A DNA stretch of 64,000 nucleotides from positions 186,001 through 250,000 of the forward strand of contig CAVSSK010000006.1 in NCBI GenBank assembly GCA_963730395.1, written 5' to 3'. How positions within the stretch are numbered: the stretch's first letter is position 1; every line of letters begins with the position of its first letter. Shown piece by piece: positions 42,201 through 49,965 of this stretch. The position numbers and the translations under genes are program-made. This DNA comes from Bog-473 sp963730395. Its GTDB lineage: Bacteria; Actinomycetota; Acidimicrobiia; Acidimicrobiales; RAAP-2. The notes beneath the pieces were generated by a model. The model was not told the DNA's origin. It saw only the letters and a list, made by a program, of their open reading frames with translations, and ran no database searches.

Positions 42201-43729
42201 CTAGCAGGCGTAGTCCATGTCGTACTGCTGGCTGTCGTATTGCACAACCTCGAGCGGTCCGCTGGGGAGCTGCTTGCCCATCGATTGCCATCGGCTGATG
42301 TCGGCGCACGAGCCGGGTCCACTCGCCGGTGACAAGTAGTCGGCCATCCAGTACGGCACGTCGGGCTGGTAGTTGCCCACGATGTTGTTCCACACACCCG
42401 GGCTGGCGTAGATGCCGACGTCGGGGATCCCCTCGCTCTCGTGCAGCGCGTTGAGGGCGCCCTGGACGAACTGGGCGTTCTCGGACAAGTTGCCCGACCA
42501 GTTGGCGCCGGCCGTCTCGACGTCGAGCCACCACGGGATGGTGGTCGATCCGGCGCCTGCGTTCTGCGCATCCGTGTAGGCGGCAATGCCCGCCTGGTAG
42601 CCGGCATTGCAGGAGACGTCGCCGTTGCATCCCGGCTCGGCGGTGGCCGAGGTGCCGTACGTCAGGTACGTGTAGAGGTTCAAGCCGCCGCCGGCCCACG
42701 CCGCCTCCTGGGCCAGGCACGGGTTCGTGTTGCCGGACGAGCTTCCGTCCACCTGGACGATGCCGATCTGGTGATCTCCCGCCGGGAAGCTCGAGCACTG
42801 GTAGACGCTGATGTCGTAACCGTACGCGCCCGACGGGTAGGTGCCGCCGGTGAAGGCGCCCGTGCTGCCCGGAGCGTCGGCCATGCCCACGATGGGCCTG
42901 TTCAGCGGCGCGGGTGCCGAGCCGTAGTACTTCGCAGCTCCGAAGTTGGAGACGAGGCCGGCGGTGTCGGAGAACCAGTAGCCGCTGCCGTCGGGGATCG
43001 CGGTTGCCGCGGCGATGGGGTTCTTCAGGGGCAGGCCGCCGAGAGAGCCGTAGAACGGCGCCGTGCCGAAGCTGAAGATGCCCCCGTCCGAGGCCACGAG
43101 GAAGTAGCCGCCCGCGCTCGGGCCGGTGATCATCCCGATCACCGGCTTGTTCAAGACGAGGCTGCCGGTGCTGCCATGAAATTGTGCGTCCCCGTAACTG
43201 AAGATCCCGCCGTCGGAGGCGACCAACCAGTACCCGTTGCCGCTTGGCGTCGCGGCCATGCCGACGACCGGCTTGTTGAGCCTGATGCTGCCCGTGCTGC
43301 CGTAGAAGTGGGCGTCGCCGTAGCTGAAGATCCCGCCGTCGGACGCGACCAGCCAGTAGCCCCTGCCGTCCGGCGTCGGCGCCATGCCCACGACGGGCTT
43401 GTTGAGGACCATGCTCCCGGTGCTGCCGTAGAACGTTCGCGTCGCCGTAGCTGAAGATCCCTCCGTCCGAAGCGACGAGCCAGTACCCCCCACCGTCAGG
43501 TGTCGCCGCCATTCCCACGATGGGCTTGTTGAGGGCGATGCTCCCGGTCGACCCGTAGAACGGCGCACCGCCGAAGCTGAAGATGCCGCCGTCGGACGCC
43601 ACCAGCCAGTAGGACGGCACCGTCGCGGCGGCCGCGGCCGCTGGTGCGCCCGCAGTCACGGCGACACCCTGTGACGGCGAGGACCGGCAGTGCCGTCACC
43701 AGCACCGCGAGAGCGAGGCGGCGGATCAA
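42201..43729 (-). CDS. Secreted repeat protein with GH25-like C-terminal domain, two frameshifts
   Basis: A signal peptide ('LIRRLALAVLVTALPVLAVTG') is followed by about six copies of a 42-residue repeat of the form 'YWLVASDGGIFSYGDA' plus 'FYGSTGS', 'LNKPVVGM' and 'TPDG'. The last two copies are degenerate. The final 220 residues look like a GH25-type lysozyme barrel: 'YGYDISVYQC', 'IPWWLDVET', 'VGIYASPGVWNNIVG', 'PYWMADYL' and 'VVQYDSQQYDMDY'. Such domains cut peptidoglycan; activity here is not proven. Two extra bases, near 43664-43670 and 43434-43436, break the frame. Removing both gives exactly 508 residues. TTG 43729 overlaps the DAHP synthase stop as TTGA, suggesting coupling. Confidence 0.75.
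42860..43620 (-). repeat. Tandem 126-bp coding repeats in the GH25-like gene
   Basis: Tandem units of 126 bases (42 codons), with strongly matching DNA in neighbouring copies. For example, the segment encoding 'YWLVASDGGIF' recurs near 43212, 43338 and 43464. The outer copies are more diverged. Each unit probably forms one blade of a beta-propeller-like structure. Confidence 0.8.
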
Positions 43730-45084
43730 CTTCTGAGGAATTCCGCCACGCGGAAGGCAAGGTCGAGCGACTGGCGGGCGTTCAGCCGGGGGTCGCACGT
43801 CGTCGTGTAGCGGGCACCGAGGTCGCCCTCGAGGATCTCCTCGGCCCCGCCGAGGCATTCGGTGACGTCGTCGCCGGTGAGCTCCACGTGCACGCCACCG
43901 GGCCAGGTGCCCTCTGCGCGGTGCACGTCGAAGAACGAGCGCAGCTCAGAGATGATGTCGTCGAAGCGGCGGGTCTTGCGCCCGCCGTCGCTCGTGAAGG
44001 TGTTCCCGTGCATCGGGTCGCAGGTCCACACCACTGGGTGTCCCTCGGCCTCCACGGCACGCAGGATGGGGGGCAGCAGCTCCCCGATCCTGTCGGCGCC
44101 GAACCGGGTGATGAGGGTGAGGCGGCCCGGCAGTCGGTCGGGGTTCAGGCGCTCGCACAGGGAGACGACTTCGTCGGGGGTGCAGCTCGGGCCGATCTTG
44201 CAGCCGACCGGATTGCAGATGCCTGAGACGAATTCGAGGTGGGCGCCGTCGAGCTGTCGGGTCCGGTCGCCGACCCAGACCATGTGGGCCGAGCAGTCGT
44301 ACCAGTCGCCCGTGAGCGAGTCAATGCGGGTGAGGCACTCCTCGTACGGCAGGATCAGTGCCTCGTGGCTCGTCCAGAAGTCGACCTCGTGCAGCCCCTC
44401 CTCCGCGCCGAGGTCGATCCCGCAGGCCGCCATGAAGCGCAGCGCGCGGTCGATCTCCGAGGCGATGCGCTCGTAACGCTGCCCTTCCGCCGAGGAGGCG
44501 ACGAACTGCTGGTTCCACAGGTGCACCTGGGACAGGTCGGCGAAGCCACCCTTGGTGAAGGCGCGGAGCAGGTTGAGCGTCGACGCCGACTGCTGGTAGG
44601 CGGCCACCAGGCGCTCGGGGTCGGGCGTGCGCGCCTCGGCGTCGAATGCCTCGTCGTTGACCATGTGGCCGCGGAACGACGGCAGCTGGACGTCGCCCAT
44701 CCGTTCGGTCTCCTCGGTGCGCGGCTTGGCGAACTGTCCCGCGATGCGGCCCACCTTCACGACCGGCACCCCCGCCGCGTAGGTGAGCGCCACGGCCATC
44801 TGGAGGATGATCTTGAGCTTGTCGCGGATGGAGTCGGCGGTGAATTCCGCGAAGGACTCGGCGCAGTCGCCCGCCTGGAGCACGAAGGCCTCCCCGTTGG
44901 CCACCGCACCGAGCTGCGCGGTCAGGTGGCGCGCCTCGCCGGCGAAGACGAGGGGCGGCAGGGTGGACAGCCGCGCCTCGGCCTTCTTCAGCGCGTCCGC
45001 GTCGGGCCACTCCGGCTGCTGCGCGGCGGGGAACTTCCGCCAGGACGCGGCAGTCCAGGAGGAGTCGTGGGGGTGGCTCGTCAC
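43726..45084 (-). CDS. aroG: 3-deoxy-7-phosphoheptulonate synthase, class II
   Basis: First enzyme of the shikimate pathway; joins phosphoenolpyruvate and erythrose 4-phosphate. Class II (plant/mycobacterial type), 452 residues. Landmarks are 'FVLQAGDCAESFAEF', 'VVKVGRIAGQFAKPR', 'WTSHEALILPYE', 'VWVGDRTRQLDGAH', 'NPVGCKIGP' and 'VWTCDPMHGNT'. Start GTG 45084 is six bases after a TAACCT hexamer on the minus strand with no Shine-Dalgarno. It shares a 32-base divergent intergenic with the LLM oxidoreductase gene. Confidence 0.96.
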   Translation of the reverse strand: MTSHPHDSSWTAASWRKFPAAQQPEWPDADALKKAEARLSTLPPLVFAGEARHLTAQLGAVANGEAFVLQAGDCAESFAEFTADSIRDKLKIILQMAVALTYAAGVPVVKVGRIAGQFAKPRTEETERMGDVQLPSFRGHMVNDEAFDAEARTPDPERLVAAYQQSASTLNLLRAFTKGGFADLSQVHLWNQQFVASSAEGQRYERIASEIDRALRFMAACGIDLGAEEGLHEVDFWTSHEALILPYEECLTRIDSLTGDWYDCSAHMVWVGDRTRQLDGAHLEFVSGICNPVGCKIGPSCTPDEVVSLCERLNPDRLPGRLTLITRFGADRIGELLPPILRAVEAEGHPVVWTCDPMHGNTFTSDGGRKTRRFDDIISELRSFFDVHRAEGTWPGGVHVELTGDDVTECLGGAEEILEGDLGARYTTTCDPRLNARQSLDLAFRVAEFLRS

Positions 45085-45090
45085 CGCACC

Positions 45091-45096
45091 AGGTTA
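45091..45096 (-). promoter_or_regulatory. Candidate -10 box for aroG
   Basis: TAACCT on the minus strand, six bases before GTG 45084. Confidence 0.5.
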
Positions 45097-45102
45097 ACGC
45101 CA

Positions 45103-45108
45103 TAGGCT
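45103..45108 (+). promoter_or_regulatory. Candidate -10 box for the LLM oxidoreductase gene
   Basis: TAGGCT, eight bases before ATG 45117. It is only six bases away from the opposing aroG box. Confidence 0.5.
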
Positions 45109-45116
45109 CGCCCCTC

Positions 45117-46045
45117 ATGGCCGCCTTCCGGTTCGCGCTGCAGGCCTCGCAGGCAGCATCCCCCGCTGCGTGGCGCGACCTGGCGCGCAGGACGGAGGAC
45201 CTGGGCTTCTCGACGCTCTATGTGCCGGACCACCTCGACGACCAGTGGGCCCCCATGGTGGCCGTCGCGGTCGCCGCCGAGGCCACCGTGTCCCTGCGCG
45301 TCGGGACGCTGGTCCTCGACAACGATTTCCGCCATCCGGTCGTGCTGGCCAAGGAGGCGGCCACCCTCGATGTCGTGTCCGGTGGCCGCTTCGACCTCGG
45401 CATCGGCGCCGGCTGGCTCACGACCGACTACCGCCAGTCGGGGATCCCGATGGAGCCGCCATCAGTGCGGGTGGCCCGCCTCGCCGAGAGCCTCGAGATC
45501 ATGCGCGCCATGTGGGGTTCCGGCAGTGCCACCTTCAGCGGCGAGCACTATCGGGTGACCGAGGCGATCGGCACGCCGGCGCCGGTCACTCCCGGCGGGC
45601 CGCCACTCGTCATCGGTGGCGGCAGTAGGCGCATCCTCACGCTGGCCGGGCAGTACGCGAGCACCGTCAGCATCGTGCCGAGCCTGGCCGCCGGCCACAT
45701 CGGCCTCGAGGTGGCGGCGGAGTCCGTGGTGGAGAAGTACGCCGACCGGGTGCGCTGGGCCCGCGACGCGGCGGGGAGCGCGCCGGCGACCTCGAATTCC
45801 AGTGCTGGACCGCCACGGTGCAGGTCGTCCCGAATGCCGACGAGGTCGTCGAGTCCATGGCGCCGCTGTTCGACCTCACGGCCGACCAGCTGCGGGCGGC
45901 GCCGATCGCGCTGATCGGCACGACCGGGGAGATCGCCGAGACGTTGCGCAGGCGGCGGGAGGAGCTCGGCTTCAGCAACATCGTCGTCCACGAGGCGGAG
46001 ATGGACGCGCTGGCGCCGGTGATCGCCGAACTTGCCGGCACCTGA
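45117..46045 (+). CDS. LLM-class (F420- or flavin-dependent) oxidoreductase, frameshifted
   Basis: Luciferase-like TIM-barrel oxidoreductase. 'FGFALQ'-type N-terminus 'FRFALQASQAASPAAWRDLA', 'YVPDHLDDQWAPMVAVAVA', 'LRVGTLVLDNDFRHPVVLAKEAATLD', 'GRFDLGIGAGW' and 'PLVIGGGSRRILTLAGQYA' mark the family, which in actinobacteria usually uses coenzyme F420. The frame breaks near 45780-45785. Adding one base joins it to the continuation 'VQVVPNADEVVESMAPLF', giving 309 residues and a stop at 46045. Substrate unknown. The 3' end overlaps the nadD start. Confidence 0.82.
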
Positions 46046-46640
46046 GCCCCCCACCCGCGTCGGGATCCTCGGCGGGACCTTCGATCCGCCGCACGTGGGG
46101 CACGTGGCCGCGGCGAGGGCCGCCATCGAGCTGCTCGGGCTCGACCGCCTGCTCCTCGTCGTGGCGAACGACCCCTGGCAGAAGTCGGGTCAACGGGAGG
46201 TCTCGGCCGCCGAGGACAGGTACGCGCTGACCGAGGCCCTGGCCCGGGAGATCCCCGGGGCCGAGGCCAGCCGGCTGGAGATCGACCGGGGCGGCCCCAG
46301 CTACTCGGTCGACACGGCCGAGGCCGTGCTCGCCGGCTCCGGAGGCCGACCCGTCGAGCTCTTCCTGGTCGTCGGTGCCGATCTGGTCCCTGAACTGGGA
46401 TCCTGGCGCCGGACGGAGGAGCTGCAACGCCTGGTCACCCTGGCCGTCGTGTCCCGCCCGGGTGACGCCGACCCTTCTGTGGCGCCGGGCTGGCGGGTCG
46501 AGCAGGTCGACGGCCCGCAGGTCGACATCTCCAGCTCGGAGGTCCGAGAACTGCTCGCCTCGGGCAGCCGGGTCGACGGTCTGGTACCCGAGGCCGTCAT
46601 CCGTTGCATTCGCAGCAGAGGTATGTACGCTGTGCGCTAG
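46032..46640 (+). CDS. nadD: Nicotinate-nucleotide adenylyltransferase
   Basis: NAD synthesis enzyme that adenylates nicotinate mononucleotide. The 202-residue protein has 'RVGILGGTFDPPHVGHVAAA', with the nucleotide-binding HxxH-type site 'PPHVGH', 'VANDPWQK' and 'ISSSEVRELLASG' (the ISSTxxR-type motif). The start is probably TTG 46032, overlapping the end of the LLM gene by 14 bases; no better start lies near. It leads into a small membrane protein and rsfS, the standard neighbours. Confidence 0.92.
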   Translation: MPAPEPPTRVGILGGTFDPPHVGHVAAARAAIELLGLDRLLLVVANDPWQKSGQREVSAAEDRYALTEALAREIPGAEASRLEIDRGGPSYSVDTAEAVLAGSGGRPVELFLVVGADLVPELGSWRRTEELQRLVTLAVVSRPGDADPSVAPGWRVEQVDGPQVDISSSEVRELLASGSRVDGLVPEAVIRCIRSRGMYAVR

Positions 46641-46844
46641 ATGAGTGCCATGCCGGCCGGGTGGACGGAGTTGTCGGACAGTCCCCTCGTGGGGACGTCC
46701 CCCGCGCAAGCCCAGCGGCGTGCCGACCGCAGGGCCGAGCAGAAGCTGGCACGGCGGGCCCGTCAGCGTTGGGCCGTCGCCGCGTGCTCCGTCTTGGTGG
46801 CAGCATTCGGCCTCACCGTGGGGATCCTGGACGTGCTCCATTGA
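46641..46844 (+). CDS. Small single-helix membrane protein between nadD and rsfS
   Basis: Protein of 67 residues with a charged, arginine-rich middle ('AQAQRRADRRAEQKLARRA') and one hydrophobic segment ('WAVAACSVLVAAFGLTVGIL') near the C-terminus. No family recognised. ATG 46641 follows the nadD stop with no gap (TAGATG), and its TGA overlaps the rsfS TTG, so it sits inside the operon. High GC at third positions supports coding. Confidence 0.65.
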   Translation: MSAMPAGWTELSDSPLVGTSPAQAQRRADRRAEQKLARRARQRWAVAACSVLVAAFGLTVGILDVLH

Positions 46845-47230
46845 GCCCTGGGTTGGACGTGCACGTCCAGCTGCCGCCGGCCGCGTCCACCGCCGCCGAG
46901 TCGGCCGACGCAAAGCTCGGCCACGACACGGTCGTGCTCGCCATGGGAGAGCTCTTCGGCGTGGTCGACGCCTTCGTCATCACGAGCGCGCAGAACACCC
47001 GCCATGTGCGGACCCTGGTCGAGGAGATCGAGCGCGGTGTCAAGGAGGCGCACGGCGCCACGCCCGTTCGCACCGAAGGCCTCCAGGACGCCACCTGGGT
47101 GCTCATGGACTACGGCGATTTCATCGTGCACGTCTTCTTGCAGGAGACCCGGGACTACTACGACCTCGAGCACCTGTGGTCGGGTGCGCCCCGCGTGCCC
47201 TGGCGGCGCGACGTCGAGAACGCCGGCTGA
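46841..47230 (+). CDS. rsfS: Ribosome silencing factor RsfS
   Basis: Binds L14 on the large ribosomal subunit and blocks subunit joining when nutrients are low. 'DTVVLAMGELFGVVDAFVITSAQNTRHVRTLVEEIE' (in parts), 'WVLMDYGDFIVHVF' and 'YYDLEHLWSGAPRV' match the family. The start is uncertain: TTG 46841 overlaps the preceding stop (TTGA), while TTG 46853 and GTG 46859 are also in frame. TTG 46841 gives 129 residues. Confidence 0.9.
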   Translation: MSPGLDVHVQLPPAASTAAESADAKLGHDTVVLAMGELFGVVDAFVITSAQNTRHVRTLVEEIERGVKEAHGATPVRTEGLQDATWVLMDYGDFIVHVFLQETRDYYDLEHLWSGAPRVPWRRDVENAG

Positions 47231-47235
47231 GCGGA

Positions 47236-47270
47236 CCTCGCCGTCGCCCGCTCAGGGCGCGACGGCGAGG
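47236..47270. terminator. Bidirectional hairpin between convergent rsfS and the GerMN gene
   Basis: CCTCGCCGTCGC (47236-47247) pairs perfectly with GCGACGGCGAGG (47259-47270) across an 11-base loop. It begins six bases after the rsfS stop and also covers the last codons of the opposing gene, so it could end transcription both ways. No T-run on either side. Confidence 0.65.
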
Positions 47271-47839
47271 AAGTCGAGGAGGTAGACCGGCGTGCTCACC
47301 TGCGAGCCGTTGGCGATCGGGACGCTCGTACGCTGACCGTCGATTTCGAAGAGGACACCCGTGTTGACGCCGCTCGCGGTGACGATGGTCGTCACGATCT
47401 GTGCCACCGCCAACTCCGAGTTGCTTCCCGTGATCGTGCCGACGTCGTTCAAGTTCACGGTCACGATGTTGTTCTGCGGCGGGGTGACTGACAGCACCGC
47501 CACGTCGCTCGGGATCGCGGTGGTGATGCCCTGGGCGCTCTCGGAGCTGTAGGGGCCGGCCAGCATCGCTCTGACGATGGCGTCGAGCGGGGCTGGAGCC
47601 GCGACGTAACGAACGGCCGGCGTGAGCTGCGCGGCCGAGTTGAGGAAGAACACCTTTACCGGAACAAACGACGACGGCTTCGGCTGGGTGGTCGTGGTGG
47701 TGGGCGGGTGGGGATTGAGCAGCCCGAAGGGCACCTTGGAGGACGGCATGACACTGGGCGAGCTCTGGGTCGGGATGGCGCAGCCGGTGGCGACGAGGGC
47801 GAGCACCGACAGGATGAGTGCAGCCAGGCGACGCCTCAC
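47252..47839 (-). CDS. GerMN-domain lipoprotein, short LpqB-like
   Basis: Lipoprotein of 195 residues. The signal peptide ends in the lipobox 'LVATGC', followed by a proline/threonine-rich linker and one GerMN domain ('VKVFFLNSAAQLTPAVRYV', 'LDAIVRAMLAGP', 'VTVNLNDVGTITGSNSELAVAQIVTTIV'). In mycobacteria the third gene of the mtrA-mtrB-lpqB operon encodes a longer protein with an added propeller; only the GerMN part is present here. GTG 47839 overlaps the mtrB stop (GTGA). Likely anchored outside the membrane and acting with MtrB. Confidence 0.83.
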   Translation of the reverse strand: MRRRLAALILSVLALVATGCAIPTQSSPSVMPSSKVPFGLLNPHPPTTTTTQPKPSSFVPVKVFFLNSAAQLTPAVRYVAAPAPLDAIVRAMLAGPYSSESAQGITTAIPSDVAVLSVTPPQNNIVTVNLNDVGTITGSNSELAVAQIVTTIVTASGVNTGVLFEIDGQRTSVPIANGSQVSTPVYLLDFLAVAP

Positions 47840-49269
47840 GCGTCGCCCCCTTCGTCCGCGTCGGAGTCGTGTCCATTGGTCAGAACGGGAAGCGTGAGGA
47901 CGAAGCGCGCGCCCCCTTCCGGTGCAGACTCGACTCGCACAGCACCGTGCATGACCCGCATGTGCTCGGCCACCAGGGCGAGGCCCAAACCGGTGCCTGT
48001 CCCGGTGCCGCGCCGCCCGGACGCCGACCCGCGGTAGAAGCGTTCGAAGATCTTGGTGCGCTCGCTCGGGTCGATGCCGGGGCCGGCGTCGTCGATCGTC
48101 ACCTCCACCTGCGCATCGTCGCCCGGCCCGACGCCGACCGTGATCGCCCCGCCCCCGTAGTGGTCGGCATTCTCCATCAGGTTGACCATGACTCGCTCGA
48201 AGCGGCGTTTGTCCACGCCCACCCGCCACGACTGCACGGAGGGTTCGACGCGCACCTCTGGGGGTGCGTCGTTGCCGTGGCGGTCCATGTGCCCGAACCC
48301 CGTCTCCACCGAACGCTGCACCAGCTCCGAGACGTTGACCTCCTCGAGGAACACGTCAACCGAGCCTGCGTCGGCCCGGGACATCTCCAGAAGGTCTGCC
48401 ACCATGCGCTGGAAGCGCCGGAGGTCGTCGCTCAGGTTCTGCAGTGCCCGTCGCGAGCGGGTGGAGAGCCCGTCCCGGTCGGCCTCGAGCACCTCGAGCG
48501 AGGCGGCCAGGGTGGTCAGAGGAGAGCGGAGCTCGTGGCTGACGTCGGAGTTGAACCGGGCCTCGCGCTCGATGCGCTCCTGCAGCTGGTCGACCATGGC
48601 ATTGAAGGAGTTGGTGAGGCCCTCGAGGTCGGGGTCGGCTGCATCGGCGTCGAGGCGGGTGTCGAGCTCCCCGCCGGCGATGGCGCCGGCCGCTCGGGAC
48701 ACGTCGGCCAGCGGGCGCAGGCTGCGGGTGCTGGCGAAGCGGCCGAGTGCGGTGCCGAGGATGGTGGTGATGACACCGGCGACGAAGAGGGTCAACCCGA
48801 GCACGCGCAGCGTGTGATCGAGGTCGGAGAGGTCGAACACCTCGAAGTAGTCGGCCTGGACGGAGGGGACCGGGACCCCGATGACGATCTCGGCCGTCCC
48901 CTCCGGGGTGCGGTAGGTCTGCGTGGCAGCGGTGCCGGCCAGCACGACCTTGCGCAGCTCGCGAGGGATGGAGGACGCGTTGACGGACAAGGAGGACGCG
49001 TAGGCCTTGGACCGGGTGTACAGCACCGAATGTGCATCCGTCCCCGCGTCGATGTTGGACAGGAGCAGGACGTACTGGGAGTTGCCGGCTTGCAGAGAGG
49101 TGCGGATCACGACGGCATTGGCGAAAGCCTGGTGCTGGGCCGCCGTCTCTCGCCCGGCCAGCAGGAAGTGGCGGGTCGTGAAGTAGGACAGCCCACCCAT
49201 CAGGATGGAGAGGATCAGCGCCCCGAGACCGAAGACGGCCGTGATGCGGGCGCCGATGCCCAGCCTCAC
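47836..49269 (-). CDS. mtrB: Sensor histidine kinase, MtrB-like
   Basis: Membrane histidine kinase of 477 residues. Two membrane helices (near residues 8-30 and 183-205) flank an extracytoplasmic sensor region, followed by HAMP ('LRPLADVSRAAGAIAGGELDTRL'), the phospho-accepting histidine in 'DVSHELRSPLTTLAASLEVL', and the ATPase motifs N 'NLMENADHYGGG', G1 'DDAGPGIDP' and G2 'GTGLGLAL'. Start GTG 49269 is one base after the mtrA stop. MtrAB in actinobacteria controls wall and division genes; the signal here is unknown. Confidence 0.92.
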   Translation of the reverse strand: MRLGIGARITAVFGLGALILSILMGGLSYFTTRHFLLAGRETAAQHQAFANAVVIRTSLQAGNSQYVLLLSNIDAGTDAHSVLYTRSKAYASSLSVNASSIPRELRKVVLAGTAATQTYRTPEGTAEIVIGVPVPSVQADYFEVFDLSDLDHTLRVLGLTLFVAGVITTILGTALGRFASTRSLRPLADVSRAAGAIAGGELDTRLDADAADPDLEGLTNSFNAMVDQLQERIEREARFNSDVSHELRSPLTTLAASLEVLEADRDGLSTRSRRALQNLSDDLRRFQRMVADLLEMSRADAGSVDVFLEEVNVSELVQRSVETGFGHMDRHGNDAPPEVRVEPSVQSWRVGVDKRRFERVMVNLMENADHYGGGAITVGVGPGDDAQVEVTIDDAGPGIDPSERTKIFERFYRGSASGRRGTGTGTGLGLALVAEHMRVMHGAVRVESAPEGGARFVLTLPVLTNGHDSDADEGGDA

Positions 49270-49270
49270 G

Positions 49271-49954
49271 TCAGGGCACCAGCTTGTAGCCCATGCCCCT
49301 CACGGTGAGTATGTGCTGGGGCACCGCGGGATCCACCTCGACTTTGGTGCGCAAGCGCCGGATGTGCACGTCGACGAGGCGCCCGTCGCCGAAGTAGTCG
49401 TAGCCCCAGACCCGGTCGAGCAGCTGCTCCCGGCTCAACACTTTGTTGGGGCTCGCCGCCAGCTCGCAGAGCAGCCGGAACTCGGTCCGGGTGCAGTGGA
49501 CCTCCTCGCCGTTGAGGCGCCGCAGCACACCCTGCTCGGGCAGCAGCTGCAGGTCGCCGAAGGTGAGCGCGCCAGGCTCCTCCTCGGCCGGGCGGGCGCG
49601 GCGGAGGAGCGCACGGATGCGGGCGGCCAGCTCCTTGGCCACGAACGGCTTGGTCACGTAGTCGTCCGCCCCGGCCTCGAGCCCGGCCACCACGTCGTGG
49701 GTGTCGGCCCGTGCCGTCACGATGATGATCGGCACGGCGCTGCTGCGCCGCAGGGCGCGGCAGCACTCGAACCCGTCCATGCCGGGCAGCATCAGGTCGA
49801 TCAGTGCGACGTCCGTCGGTGCCTCGGCGAAGAGGTCGAGGCCCTCTTCGCCGCTCGCGGCGTCCCTTACCTCGTAGCCCTCGCCCTCCAGGGCGAGCCG
49901 CATGGAGGACCTGATCCGCTCATCATCCTCGACAACCAGAATGCGCCCGCTCAT
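49271..49954 (-). CDS. mtrA: Response regulator, MtrA-like OmpR family
   Basis: DNA-binding response regulator of 227 residues. The receiver has the acidic pair in 'LVVEDDERIR', the phosphorylated aspartate in 'VALIDLMLPGMDG' and the lysine in 'DDYVTKPF'. The winged-helix domain ends in 'DVHIRRLRTKVE' and 'TVRGMGYKLV'. ATG 49954 lies 11 bases after the stop of the solute-binding protein gene, with an uninterrupted strand, so the two are probably one operon. It would act with the MtrB-like kinase. Confidence 0.93.
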   Translation of the reverse strand: MSGRILVVEDDERIRSSMRLALEGEGYEVRDAASGEEGLDLFAEAPTDVALIDLMLPGMDGFECCRALRRSSAVPIIIVTARADTHDVVAGLEAGADDYVTKPFVAKELAARIRALLRRARPAEEEPGALTFGDLQLLPEQGVLRRLNGEEVHCTRTEFRLLCELAASPNKVLSREQLLDRVWGYDYFGDGRLVDVHIRRLRTKVEVDPAVPQHILTVRGMGYKLVP

Positions 49955-49965
49955 CAGCCTCCAGC

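Noticed and set aside
42860..43620. Regular repeats considered as a CRISPR array.
   Set aside because: The period is 126 bases with no short repeat/spacer structure, and the repeats are in frame and encode 42-residue units.
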